Part shown: piece by piece, positions 11,138-22,821 of the stretch | Layout of the letters: every line of letters starts with the position of its first letter | How positions within the stretch are numbered: position 1 is the stretch's first letter | Assembly (NCBI GenBank): GCA_010909165.1 | Contig: MU008229.1 | Location: 60,512-124,511 of the forward strand | DNA length: 64,000 nt | DNA from: Anthoceros angustus | Taxonomy: Eukaryota; Streptophyta; Anthocerotopsida; Anthocerotales; Anthocerotaceae | Direction of reading: 5' to 3' | Notes under the pieces: model-generated | The model's input: the letters and a program-made list of their open reading frames with translations, nothing else | Told to the model about the DNA's origin: nothing | Databases searched by the model: none | Program-made: the position numbers and the translations under genes

Positions 11138-12893
11138 GTCGCCCCACTGCGAGCCGGTGAGAGCTAAAGCCGCTTGATCCAACAAATGCTTGGGCCCGGA
11201 TCATCGGCGTGGTCGGCTCACCAAGTCCACTTGTTGCGGCGGACGCCATCCCTCATCGAGAACTTTCCTCCCCGGCAGTGCGCACCCTCACCAATTCGGT
11301 TGCATCCACCCTGTTGCGGGAGTCCCTTGAAAATCTCTTCCCATCTTTGAGGAGGGTCCGCCTGAGGTCGACCCTAAACCCTCAGTTGATTCATCATCGC
11401 ATCCAGTCGGCAAAATTGTCCTCGGATCGCGCCTCCTCTTACGCCACCTCAAGCTGCGTTTGGCTTTCATTTTCAGTAGCGGCCTGCTGGTGACGCATCC
11501 GCCTTCTCACCTTTTTGATGCCTTCACCCCGGTCTTCCTCCTTTTCTTTGGTGGGAATTTCCTTCTCCTCCTCCAGGCGCTGTCATGACTCCCAGCTATC
11601 GATTTTTCCTCCTTGGGCTCCTCCGCCTTCCATTTCACCTCCCTAGGCTTCCACATGTGGAGGAGGCTACAATCTCCACCTCAGCGGGGCAGTTGGCGTA
11701 AACATAAAGATGGACGAAATGGTGAGATTAGAGGGCGAGGCGGAGGAAATCAAGTTCAACCTCTCTTCACAACATCGAAGATTCGCTAATCGATCTTCGC
11801 CCCTTGACCACTTCATGAAGGAGCAAGTGGTCGGACAAATAATCACACTTCTTGTCTTTGCGAAACATAGAAACCACTGGCGGACCCATCAAGCTGTTGT
11901 TGCCAAATCCCTCGTCAACCAACCCGTTGGGTTCGATCGCCCGCTTTAACCGGCTGCTCTTGCCGTGCTTCTTTTCTGGGCGGCTCCATCACCAACCCGC
12001 CTCCTCCTTGCCGCCCATACACCCTCTAACGACTCCGGTCCCAATCCTGCGGCTTCGCTCTAAATCCCCTTTGGTATCATCCTTGGTGGCACTCACCAGT
12101 CCGAGTTCATGTAATTCCACCGCTCTTCCATGAAACCCGGCTTGACTCCTTCACGCTCCCGAACTTTCCAATGATCCATGTTCGGCCATTGGGCAAGCAC
12201 AATTCGGTGGTGACCTTGGGCCATCCCTCTCACGGTCTTCACGGTCTCGCGCCACAAACCAACGCCACCTCGCTGCGAATTTCACGGAGGTCGGTCTCGA
12301 GGTTCCTACCTCCTCGGCAAGGGCGCGGCTGCATGCGCCTTCCTCCTCTGCGTCGCGCCTCGCGATGTCGGCGGGGTTGAGCTCCTTCCCTTCGTCGTTG
12401 CGCCTCGCGCCCTCCTGCGATCACGGTGCCCCGGACCACGGCTCCTCGACCGTCGGCGGACGTCGTCGCGCTCCACCTCGCTCCGGGCCGTTGCGCTCCG
12501 TTGTTTGAGCAGGATTACATCATTCCTAGGGTTAAGTTTCCCGGGTTCCCCTACTCTGTTCGACCTCTTGCTTCCACATCCCAATCCACAACCCCACTCA
12601 TTCACTCTGGCGCGTGTCGACCCCAACTTATAGACTCTAATTATTCCAAACCCCCTATCTCACATATATAGACTTTTTAGGGAACATTCGAGTCCATGGG
12701 CCAAGGAACACCAAATTCCGGACCATTTATTTTCTAACCTAGGCAATAAAACAAAAAGAACTCCATAGGCCAAGGACATTTTCTTCTGAATATCCCCAAC
12801 TACCGTCAATCGACTTATTTTCACACCACTCTCAAAAAAACAAAAAATTCACTTGGGCACATTTTGCGGGGTTTCGAGACTAGATCGTTTACA

Positions 12894-12910
12894 TACTCCC
12901 TTCTCATTTG
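12894..12910 (-). other. Polypurine tract of the gypsy element
   Basis: On the minus strand the sequence is aaatgagaagggagta directly before the LTR start TGTAAACG. A short purine-rich tract here is the expected primer site for plus-strand DNA synthesis of an LTR element and fixes the inner edge of the 3' LTR. Confidence 0.6.
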
Positions 12911-12949
12911 TTGGCGTCCCGCCAACTTATAATACTTCTTGACCCTCCA

Positions 12950-14040
12950 CCCATTGACTCGGGTTGGTGGAGTCACCTAACTCTTGCGGTTGTCTTGAGC
13001 CATTCTTGAAGACTTGAGAACTTTGTATGGCCCCATCCATCGAAGGTGGAGCTTGCGGAAAGTGCATGTACCTATTGTCGTCAATGAGGCCAAGTCACGG
13101 AACTACCCACTCTTGCTTGCAATGATTGTCATGCCATATTTTCCGTTTCTTTGAATATCACGCATGACTCAGCGCGTTCCCCTATCCTCTGTATGTTTAG
13201 CGAAGGCGACCCGGCGTTCGGTGACTTTCCTCTCGCCATGCGGTTAGTTTCGGATACGCGGTGGGAATTTCAAACTCAATAGGCATTCTGGGAGAATGGC
13301 GTAGGTGAGGTAGTACGGTGTTTGTTGCGTTGTTATTTTCTCTGCGATCCTGTATGCCCAGGCGGAGTGAAGCTTAAGATCCCATCGTGCGTATTCCACC
13401 GTTAGCTTGTTGAGGATCACGCACAAGAGCCATTCGCCTTTTCCGTTAAGCCATTTGCCTTGGGATTATAAGGAGTCGTTTTCTGTGGCGACGTTGAAGT
13501 AGATCGTCATATGAGATATAACCGTTGACGAAATGTGACCCTCATCGTGACAAGCTCAAGGGCACCATATCGGTGATAATCATTCATAGAGGAACTGGCC
13601 ACTACATGGCATGTCTACAGTGCTTGGGCTTCCACCATACGCGTGCAATAGTCGTGGCCACGAGGATGTATTGGTTTTGTCGCGTCCTCGTTTTGGTATG
13701 GGACCAACAAAGTCTATTCCCCATTTCTCGAATGGCGCGGGGCCAATATCGGAACCATTGGCCATTGAGTGGTTGCAGACGGTTTCCCAACCCTCGGCGA
13801 GCATCGCGTTTAACAAACTCCTAGCATCACGATGCATGGTTTGCCACCCGGTACCCGTTTCAAGCACCTTCTTGCACGTGATATGCGGCAAAATGTCCTC
13901 CGCTTCCCCTCGTGCATCTCGTCTTTCGGATAACTTTGCTCCTTGTTACCCATAACTTTGTCCGCCCATCCGGTCCCGATCTGATTGTCTTTGCGTCGTA
14001 CAAGCGGGCGAATAGTGCCTAAGCGCTTTGCCATGGGGTT
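12950..14040 (-). pseudogene. Integrase region of the gypsy element, frameshifted
   Basis: The remnant begins with a zinc-binding region (WQTMHRDARSLLNAM near 13,820). Next comes the core start PFEKWGIDFVGPIPKRG (about 13,745-13,695), typical of Ty3/gypsy integrases and containing the first catalytic aspartate. Further on is WDLKLHSAWAYRIAEK with TTQQTPYYLTY (about 13,390-13,310), the block behind the catalytic glutamate. The C-terminal tail near 13,050-12,950 reads LRWMGPYKVLK. Several shifts interrupt the core, so it cannot encode an active enzyme as written. Confidence 0.85.
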
Positions 14041-14279
14041 TGAAAGATCCGATGGTATTTTCCCGTTTCCAAGAATTCCATCATCTCCTCGTGAGTGGGC
14101 CTTGTGTATCCGTTCTCCCTTCTCATTTCTGCCGAGCCACCATTTACCCTCGCCTTATGGTTGGTGCCGCCCCCCTCTAACTCATGAGCAGGCTTCGCCG
14201 GGAAAATCGTCGTTTTGGTCTGTAACCTCCTCTGTTTTCACCTCGAAATGTAATCTGCATTCACATGTTTACTCCCTCC

Positions 14280-14540
14280 TCTGGTCTCCACCGTGAGCGT
14301 GAATTCTTGCGGGAGTAGGATCCATCTTGCTATGCGTCCGGACAAGTCGGTTTGTTTACCGGTGTTTGAGGAAGTGGTCCACATGGAAGGCGAACTCGTG
14401 GGATAGCAAATAGTGGCGAAACTTGCGAACCGAGTACACCATCCCTAGCGCCTCCCTCTCGGTGGTGGTATACTTCTTCTGCGTGGTGCCTCCACATAAT
14501 AGATTGGATAATCGTGCTTCTTGTCATCCCTTTGGCTTAG
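14280..14540 (-). pseudogene. RNase H region of the gypsy element, frameshifted
   Basis: The minus-strand frames give GGTTQKKYTTTEREALGMVY followed by SVRKFRHYLLSHEFAFHVDH with one frame change. This is the standard T-E-R-E-A-L and K-F-R-H-Y-L pattern of the RNase H that follows RT in gypsy polyproteins. It lies between RT and integrase as expected. Confidence 0.8.
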
Positions 14541-14739
14541 AATGGTACCGATTGCATAGGAAAACGTCTACAAACACGTGGAACTTCTTGTTCCGGTCGG
14601 CCCCGCAGCGTGGGTCTTTGTGATCGGTGGTCGAAGATCATTGAAGGCCTCCTCTCGTTTTGCGTCCATTCCACTCCACGGTCCTTGCGAAGCAATTACG
14701 TAGCGGGCGCCTTACGGAGAAATTCTTCACAAACCTTGA

Positions 14740-15400
14740 TAATAGCCTACCATTCAGGAATCCCTAAGCTCCTTGATTGTGGTAGGTGGCTTGAGGCGGT
14801 AATGATTTTGACCTTATCGGGTCGACCTCTATCCCCAGCAATCACGGTGCCCCAACAAAATACCCTCGGCATGCCGAAATAACATTTCTCGGGATGTAGA
14901 CACAATTGGGTCTTGACACCGTTCGGACATTTGCGAAGGTGGTTGAGGTGATCTTGTTGCTCAAACACGCGAAGTCATCCGGAAGACCTCCATGAAGTCC
15001 CTAAGGTATTCCTTGAAAATCTTGACAAGTCGCATGAAGGATCACGGTGCCCTGTTAATCGAGCAGCGCTCCGTTTGTAGGCATAGGTTCCCGATCTGTA
15101 GTGAAGGCATTGTGGCCAATCACTCTCCACGAGATGTGGTGGTTATACCGAATACCCATCCGAGGAGCAGGTAGACCATTCTCCCTGCAACTAAGTCCGA
15201 TTATGTTGTCTATGAATGGAAGCGGGTAATGGTCTTTTTGGTCACCTTGTTTAACTTCCTCCAATCACAGCGGACCGTATCTTCCCTTACGCTTTTTGGG
15301 AACCACCACAATTGGGGCTACCCACTCCGATGTCACAATAGGATATATGGCGTCAGCGCAGTAGAGCTCAATTGTTCCTTTACCTTGAATACTTTGGATT
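14740..15400 (-). pseudogene. Reverse transcriptase region of the gypsy element, frameshifted
   Basis: It starts with SEWVAPIVVVPKKRKG (about 15,335-15,285), then QKDHYPLPFIDNIIG, a HNAFTTDREP block near 15,100, and the catalytic double aspartate in a V-F-x-D-D-F-A-C-L context near 14,974-14,979 (one codon damaged). LHPEKCYFGMP and RPDKVKIITA close the thumb. These are the canonical gypsy RT blocks in order. Stops and shifts make it inactive as written. Confidence 0.85.
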
Positions 15401-15540
15401 TAGCTTGTATTGCGTGTCCGGCACACCGGCTCGAGATCAATCTTGTGCTCCCCACTCCTCGGTATACCCTTCATATGCACGTCAAAAGCAAAACGTGGAT
15501 AAATTCCGCCAACGTTTCATACCCCTTTCCAAGTCTGCAT

Positions 15541-16320
15541 TCATCCTGTTCGAAAACTTAAGGACCTTGCGGGCAACACTTCCACATCCTTGACCTCATC
15601 CGTCATGCCACTCTCTCTCCACCGGCGGATGTGATGCGAACCCTTCCTCCGGTCTTGGTTCTCCTTGGCGCATTCCCCATTCCGGAATAGGTCGTCGAGG
15701 TAAAGCGTGAGACACCCTCCTCGCACCCTCCGAAGTTTGTCGGATCGTCGCTCCGGCTCGACCACCTCTACTTCTTGTTCCTCGACCTCGTCCTGGTCTC
15801 CTCGATCCGACCACGGGTTGTCAATTGTGACTCCATAGCACCCTAATAGGTTGATGGAATGGGAATATCTCTCCGTGTCGTCCTCTTCATCGACCACGAA
15901 ATATGCGAATGGGAATTTCTCCTTCTCATCCTCTCCCAGGTATCTTGAGGTGTATCCCTCCGTTTGTGGGTGTCTCCCTGCGTATCTGCTCCAAGTCAAA
16001 CATATCCTTCCTCCTTAATTTTGGGGTCCCAGTCCGGTTTGAATCCACTTCCTTTCTCGCCCCATTTGAAGGTGCAACGTGCCCCATACATCCATGTTCG
16101 TCAATGAGAACCTCATACCTGGCGCTTTTGTTTAATGACCACGTAGTCCATGAGGTGCGGAATGGTACCAATATGGGTTAGGACTCCGTCGGCTCCCCTA
16201 CGGCGCCATTTTGGACATGTCCGCCAACACCTTTGATGTATGTTCTATCGCAACCCAAGCTTAGGCGGTCTCCTCTGTCATGATGTTGACTCGACCCGGA
16301 ATCTAGCGGCACCTTCTTGA
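15541..16320 (-). pseudogene. Protease region of the gypsy element, first copy, with linker to RT
   Basis: On the minus strand the retropepsin active site P-L-D-S-G-S is encoded at about 16,312-16,293. After a small deletion comes VNIMTEETA, the usual flap-side continuation. Downstream is an acidic linker towards RT that includes FPFAYFVVDEEDD and LTLYLDDLFRNGECAKENQD. A second copy of this block lies at 17,640-18,310. The frame is broken at the active site, so activity is unlikely. Confidence 0.65.
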
Positions 16321-19040
16321 TTACACATCCATAATTTCTATCAGCTCCGACCACAGTCCATCATGGCCACCATATTCACAGAGGGTTTTCGGCCTTGGGG
16401 TGGAAAGGTTCTCTCTTCTTGGGTTGTGCCGCCTTCAATGCCCCAGTTCTTTGGCGGCGGTACGGATTATGAGAAGGTCGTTATCATGAACTTTTGGTCC
16501 ATGATAGCGTCAAATTGAAAGGAACACTGTGCTTTCTGTTTCTCCTTGCCAACCCCACCGTCATTTTCGCAGCGCGGTAGCTTTTTGAGATGTTGCGGTC
16601 GTTGAAACAGTGGCGGTAGGTGGGTCGGTGGGTCGATGGCCAAAATACGGTCATTCGATTCTTGTCGGATCATATCCATAACCTTCCCGACGCCGGCGGA
16701 AGCGACTCATCCTTTTTCCTCTTGCGGGTTTTCGCCCCATGTGTCGACTCGAGTCCCACTGCCGTCCATTTGTCCTCGTTTGCACTTCACCCTCGAATCC
16801 AGCGGTCTCGGCTGCTAAGGAGTTACACAGATGCCATCCGAAATCGCAACCCTCGCGTTAAGTGTGGCGTTCGTGCCTTGCTCCCGTCCTGGATTCGCAT
16901 GCCCTTTTCTTTTTCGGCGGCTCCCATCACAGTCCATCATGGCCACCATATTCACAGCAAGGGATTTCGGCCTTGGGGTGGAAAGGTTCCGTCTCTTCTT
17001 GGGTTGTGCCGCCTTCAATGCCCCACCAGTTCTTTGGCGATCGCGGATTGTCCACGAGGTCAATCGTTATCATGAACTTTTGGTCCATGATAGCGTCGTA
17101 AATTGAAAGGAACACTGTGCTTTCTGTTTCTCCACCGTCATTTTCGCAACATGATGGCTGTTTGATGTTGCGGTCGTTGAAACAGTGGCGGTAGGTGGGT
17201 CGTGGGTCGATGGCCAAAATGCAGTTCGGTCATTCGATTCTTGTCGGATCATATCCATAACCTTCCCGACATCGGGCGGAAGCGACTCATCCTTTTTCCT
17301 CTTGCGGGTTTTCGCCCCATGTGTCGACTCGAGTCCCGCTTGTCCTCGTTTGCACTTCACCCTCGAATCCAGCGGTCTCGGTGCTAAGGGAGTTACACAG
17401 ATGCCATCCGAAATCGCAACCCTCGCGTTAAGTGTGGCGTTCGTGCCTTGCTCCCGTCATTTATTCATGCCCTTTTCTTTTTCGGCGACTCCCATACGAG
17501 TCCCTCGTCGTTTTGTGGTTGGACTTCTCTTCCTTCCCGCTTTGATGAAGGCGCCTCTTCCTCCTCACTTGCGGACGTTATGGAGCTCCCACTCCGTTCT
17601 TCTTCCTTTTTCCCTCGCTCCCCTTCTTGGGGTGTCCCTTCCTCCATGTCTTGGTTCTCCTTCGCGCATTCCCCATTCCGGAATAGGTCGTCGAGGTAAA
17701 GCGTGAGACACCCTCCTCGCACCCTCAGTTTGTCCGGATCGTCGCTCCCGACCACCTCTACTTCTTGTTCCTCGACCTCGTCCTTCTCCTCGATCCACCA
17801 CCGGGTTGTCAATTGTGACTCCATAGCACCCTAATAGGTTGATGGAATGGGAATATCTCTCCGGTAATCGTCCTCTTCATCGACCACGAAATATGCGAAT
17901 GGGAATTTCTCCTTCTCATCCTCTCCCAGGTATCTTGAGGTGTATCCCTCCGTTTCGTGGGTGTCTCCCAGTCTCTGCTCCAAGTCAAACATATCCTTCC
18001 TCCTTAATTTTGGGGTCCCAGTCGGTTTGAATCCCACTTCCTTTCTCGCCCCATTTGAAGGTGCAACGTGCCCCATACATCCATGTTCGTCAATGAGAAC
18101 CTCATACCACAGCGCTTTTTGTTTAATGACCACGTAGTCCATGAGGTGCGGAATGGTACCAATATGGGTTAGGACTCCGTCGGCTCCCCTACGGCGCCAT
18201 TTTGGACATGTCCGCCGCAACACCTTTGATGTATGTTCTATCACAACCCAAGCTTAGGCGGTCTCCTCTGTCATGATGTTGACTCGACCCGGAATCTAGC
18301 GGCACCTTCTTGATTACACATCCATAATTTCTATCTGTAGCTCCGCGGACAGTCCATCATGGCCACCATATTCACAGCAAGGGTTTTCGGCCTTGGGGTG
18401 GAAAGGTTCTCTCTTCTTGGGTTGTGCCGCCTTCAATGCCCCAGTTCTTTGGCGGTGCGGATTGTCCAGAAGCTGTCAAAACGTTATCATGAACTTTTGG
18501 TCCATGATAGCGTCCAAATTGAAAGGAACACTGTGCTTTCTGTTTCTCCTTGCCAACCCCACCGTCATTTTCGCAGCGCGGTAGCTGAGATGTTGCGGTC
18601 GTTGAAGCAGGCGGCGGTAGGTGGGTCGTGGGTCGATGGCCAAAATACGGTCATTCGATTCTTGTCGGATCATATCCATAACCTTCCCGACGCCGGAAGC
18701 GACTCATCCTTTTTCCTCTTGCGGGTTTTCGCCCCATGTGTCGACTCGAGTCCCGTCTGTCCTCGTTTGCACTTCACCCTCGAATCCAGCGGTCTCGGCT
18801 AAGGGAGTTACACTGTGATGCCATCCGAAATCGCAACCCTCGCGTTAAGTGTGGCGTTTGCCTTGCTCCCGTCCTGGATTCGCATGCCCTTTTCTTTTTC
18901 GGCGACTCCCATCTGAGTCCCTCGTCGGGTGGTTGGACTTCTCTTCCTTCCCGCTTTGATGAAGCGCCTCTTCCTCCTCACTTGCGGACGTTATGGAGCT
19001 CCCACTCCGTTCTTCTTCCTTTTTCCCTCGCTCCCCTTCT
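15640..19040 (-). repeat. Nested tandem duplications across the gag-protease region
   Basis: Block A (about 15,640-16,350) recurs at 17,640-18,350. Block B, marked by ccatcatggccaccatattc, occurs at 16,361, 16,937 and 18,356. The order is A1-B1-B2-A2-B3, so a 0.58-kb duplication (B1-B2) is combined with a 2.0-kb duplication (A1 through A2). Copies differ mainly by short indels. Confidence 0.75.
17640..18310 (-). pseudogene. Protease region of the gypsy element, second copy
   Basis: The active-site D-S-G codons are at 18,296-18,288, followed after an indel by the MTEET block. A longer readable stretch then includes VLTHIGTIPHLMDYVVI and YEVLIDEHGCMGHVAPSNGA, which fits the C-terminal half of a plant gypsy retropepsin. 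It is a tandem copy of 15,640-16,320, not an independent gene. Confidence 0.65.
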
Positions 19041-19603
19041 TAGGGTGTCCGCCTTCCTCTCGCCGCTCCGTGTCCGAGCGACCATCGCGGGAGTTCCGTA
19101 ATACCCACTATCCACATCCCCAACCCTTCCGGGCTCCTCGTCGCCTCGGAATCCTCCCATACTGACCATGGCGCATCTTGACTTGCATTGCGGCAGCGGG
19201 CTTTCTTTATGCGGGGGTGGGTCGCCGTAACCGGAGGTTGAGCGATCCTCACTGTTTTCGGTGTCTGGCGGAGGGGCAGCTGCCCGGCTCGTGATTGCTT
19301 GCGGTCCACACACGACCTTTCAAAATCACCATTCCCAGGCGAGATGCGGAGGGGCATCCAGCAAGATGCGAACCCTCGGCAATTGTAACAGGCGGCACTC
19401 ATTTGCGGGTTCCTTGCCATCGATTGCGAATGCCCATGCACGTGGGGTTTTCGCAAACTCGAGGTACAAAGTTTTGGTACCGAGATCGGTGTTGCCTCTT
19501 GAATTTGGTATGTATCTTCCAAGCACATCTCCTCATCCTCTCCTCGTAGCCAGTGGTTGCACTTTTGTTTGTGGGCGATTCGACCTCGAGTGCCCTCATC
19601 CAC
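19040..19603 (-). pseudogene. Nucleocapsid (zinc knuckle) part of gag
   Basis: Around 19,395-19,354 the minus strand reads AACYNCRGF and then, after a missing base, a HLA-like block and a Cys-Pro. This is the C-x2-C-x4-H-x4-C zinc knuckle of a retrotransposon nucleocapsid with its second half out of frame. Upstream is a basic stretch (WKIHTKFKRQHRSRYQNFVP). It lies between gag and protease as expected. Confidence 0.65.
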
Positions 19604-20900
19604 AAGTTGAGCGAAGAGATTCGCCCGCGCTCCGGTAGCAACCCTTCTTCTATCATGGTCCTTGATGGCATTAAGATGGAGTTTCTCGGTTTGACCATCA
19701 TTTCCTCCATCTTGTTCCCTTGTTGCTCCACTTTTTGGCTCTTTGTTTCCACCTCTCTTCTCACACTCCGCGTCCTTTCGTGCATATAGCTCCTTCCCTT
19801 TTGCACGTCGTCTTGTTTCCCGATCATTTTTCCCTTCTTCCTTCTATCCCTTGATTGCGCTCACCTTGAATTCTCCTCGAATCCTCATTGGTCTCCTCTT
19901 CCATGGAGCTACCGAGTCGGTTGAAAACTATCCTCCTCCGCAGGCATCGGACGAATAGTACTTCTTCTTCTTTTGTATTTCTTTTTGTCCTTTGCGCCCT
20001 TGTTGAGTTCTTCTTCTCTTCGCGTTGGACTCCTCATAGTTCGAGCCTTTAATCGCCCGATCCAAATCTTTCGGCTGGAGGCATACGTGCCTTCCCATCT
20101 CGCGCCCAATCCTCTTGCAAACCGGTGAATGGCCATTAGCTCAGTGCGGACCGGCCCGATCCGTGGGTGGAACCTTTCCACATAAGCTGCGGTGTCTCCT
20201 TCTTCCTCTCCGCAATCCCTCGAGTTTGGACAAGACATATCCTTCCACATCGACCCCTCAGACCTTTCACAAAAGCTCTCTTCAAGGCCCCAAAGTAGGC
20301 GGGGTGTGGCGGAAGCTATGTACTCCGCTTGTACCACTTGGCCGCTCGCGTAAGACTCCATAAAGCAGTGGGCACGATCGCATCCTCACGGTTGTGGCGT
20401 CAGCGCTCAAAGCGCTCGACAAACTCGTCGGGATCCTCATGGCCCTTCTTTTCTCCGTACAGCGGGTAAGATTGTAGTAATGTGACGAGATGCAGCCATA
20501 ACTACGGGTAGTACTTTCAGCAGCTCGGTGTTGTGGCCAGCCACTACGTGCGTGACCTCTACATTCACAGTTTGGGCGGGACGCAGGATCTAGGCAATCG
20601 GGCGAGATCAAAAGACAAGGTGGGATCGGGGTACGGCCCCTTGTACCGTAGTCGAGTTGGGAATCGAATCCGTTAAGATCCGATCCCTAGTTAGAGTTGA
20701 CTCCTGCCCCTTCCTCGTCCGGTGTGATCTCCGCCGTGCTCTCCTCGTAACTCTCTCGCAATCTTTCCATTGCTTGGCGTTGCCGTCTTGCGAGCGTTTC
20801 CCCAGTCGGATCGAATCGCTTGTCTCCACCGAGGCATCCATCAATCTAGTAATGCTAGACTCTCGTAAGCTATGGTTAGTCCTTCTCGTCCTTGTGATTC
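19603..20900 (-). pseudogene. Gag region of the gypsy element, first copy
   Basis: Fragments on the minus strand give LYGVLRE, AYVERFHPRIGPVRTELMAI and HRFARGL near 20,340-20,100, a typical Retrotrans_gag pattern (an aromatic-rich block, then Y-V-E-R-F). A lysine/arginine-rich tail with KDKKKYKRRRSTIRP (about 20,000-19,930) follows. Upstream, towards the PBS, is a leader-like part with TRLMDASVETSDSIRLG. The frame changes several times. A second copy lies at 21,545-22,800. Confidence 0.65.
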
Positions 20901-20902
20901 CA

Positions 20903-20920
20903 TTCCCGACAGCGCCAAAA
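20903..20920 (-). promoter_or_regulatory. Primer binding site, inner copy
   Basis: On the minus strand the LTR end ...CCACACTCCACA is followed at once by TTTTGGCGCTGTCGGGAATG. TGGCGC...CGGG(G)A resembles the plant tRNA-Asp type primer site with a few bases missing. This copy is next to the truncated LTR piece created by the tandem duplication. Confidence 0.65.
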
Positions 20921-21544
20921 TGTGGAGTGTGGATTCGTGTCCGGGGACACCGTGAGGTCCACATTCACCCTCAATGTCGTTGTAGGCTTAGGATTCGCTC
21001 CCAAGGGAATGGTTTGTGCCGAGGCGCTAACTTCTATCGCTCGACCTTCACCTAAGTCAAGACTTACTATTACTCCTCTTACCTATCTACTCAACCACTA
21101 CTACCCCGACTTGTCCACTACCACTCTTATTCCACGACCGCAAATCTCATTCCACGGCCGCGGCTCTCACCGGTAGTTGCTTGACCACCGAGGTGGGTCC
21201 ACACCAAACCCTAGCGACTTATTTCCGGCGCGGATCCGCGTCCGCGGCGTGCCCGCGGATCCGTGCACTCCACACTTCATGCACACACACCGATTCCTAG
21301 GGACCTAAATTCCACAAATCCTCACCGCTCCACACACACACAAAGGCGCCACACTCACACAACTTTACAAGGAGCATGTTCCCTTGTGCCTTCCCGTGAC
21401 CGGTTTGGTTTCTTTTGGATTCACACAATCTCCCTGCTAGCCTCTCAATTAGTTCCCTTCTCAACCTCTCACACCTCGCCAGCGTTGTTTAGTCACTCCT
21501 TCACCCAATCTTCTCCCTCTCTCTCTCTCTCCCTCAATTCGCCG

Positions 21545-22800
21545 CGCTCCGGTAGCAACCCTTCTTCTATCATGGTCCTTGATGGCATTAAGATGGAGTT
21601 TCTCGGTTTGACCATCATTTCCTCCATCTTGTTCCCTTGTTGCTCCACTTTTTGGCTCTTTGTTTCCACCTCTCTTCTCACACTCCGCGTCCTTTCGTGC
21701 ATATAGCGCTCCTTCCCTTTTGCACGTCGTCTTGTTTCCGATCATTTTTCCCTTCTTCCTTCTATCCCTTGATTGCGCTCACCTTCTTCTCCTCCGAATC
21801 ATTGGTCTCCTCTTCCATGGAGCTACCCAGGAGTCGGTTGAAAACTATCCTCCTCCGCAGGCATCGCCGGACGAATAGTACTTCTTCTTCTTTTGTATTT
21901 CTTTTTGTCCTTCCGTGCGCCCTTGTTCGAGTTCTTCTTCTCTTCCGCGTTGGACTCCTCATAGTTCGGGCGCTTTAATCGCCCGATCCAAATCTTTCTC
22001 GACTGGACGCTTCCCATCTCCGCGCCAATCCTCTTGCAAACCGGTGAATGGCCATTAGCTCAGTGCGGACCGGCCCGATCCGTGGGTGGAACCTTTCCAC
22101 ATAAGCTGCGTGTCTCCTTCTTCCTCTCTGATCCCTCGAGTTTGGACAAGACATATCCTTCCACATCGACCCCTCACAGATCTTTCACAAAAGCTCTCTT
22201 CAAGGCCCCAAAGTAGGCGGGGTGTGGCGGAAGCTATGTACTCCGCTTGTACCACTTGGCGCCGCTCGCGTAAGACTCCATAAAGCATTTGGGCACGATC
22301 GCATCCTCACGGTTGTGGCGTCAAGCTCAAAAGCTCGACAAACTCGTCGGGATCCTCATGGCCCTTCTTTTCTCCGTACAGCGGGTAAGATTGCTTAGTA
22401 GTAACGAGCAGATCGCCATAACTACGGTAGTACTTTCAACTGCGGTTGCCAGCCACTAAATGCGGGTGACCTCTACATTCACGGTTGGTCAGATTGGGCA
22501 ATTCTGGGCGAGATCAAAAGACAAGGTGGGATCGGGTACGGCCCCGCCGCTCGTAGTCGAGTTGGGAATCGAATCCGTTAAGATCCGATCCCTAGTTCCA
22601 GTTGACTCCTGCCCCTTCCTCGTCCGGCAAGTGTGATCTCCGTGCTCTCCTCGTAACTCTCTGCAATCTTTCCATTGCTTGGCGTTGCCGTCTTGCGAGC
22701 GTTTCCAGTCGGATCGAATCGCTTGTCTCCACCGAGGCATCCATCAATCTAGTAATGCTAGACTCTCGTAAGCTAGGGTTAGTCCTTCTCGTCCTTGATT
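21545..22800 (-). pseudogene. Gag region of the gypsy element, duplicated copy
   Basis: The same gag fragments as in 19,603-20,900 recur (for example GPVRTELMAIHRFARGL and KDKKKYKRRRSTIRPAMPAE), with different small indels. It ends at a primer binding site at 22,804-22,821. As part of the 1.9-kb tandem duplication it has no independent origin. Confidence 0.65.
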
Positions 22801-22803
22801 CCA

Positions 22804-22821
22804 TTCCCGACAGCGCCAAAA
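22804..22821 (-). promoter_or_regulatory. Primer binding site, outer copy
   Basis: Identical in sequence and context to the site at 20,903-20,920, but next to the full-length 5' LTR. This is the position expected for first-strand priming of the element. Confidence 0.7.

Larger units (their letters stand above)
7926..12893 (-). repeat. 3' LTR of the gypsy element, expanded by duplications
   Basis: It matches 22,822-26,657 along its length. In element orientation it starts TGTAAACGATC at 12,893, next to a purine tract, and ends near 7,926-7,932. The outer end is eroded (ttcatg in place of the intact tgtgga seen at 20,921 and 22,822). It is about 1.1 kb longer than the other LTR because of two internal tandem duplications. 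No clear target-site duplication is visible. Confidence 0.75.
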
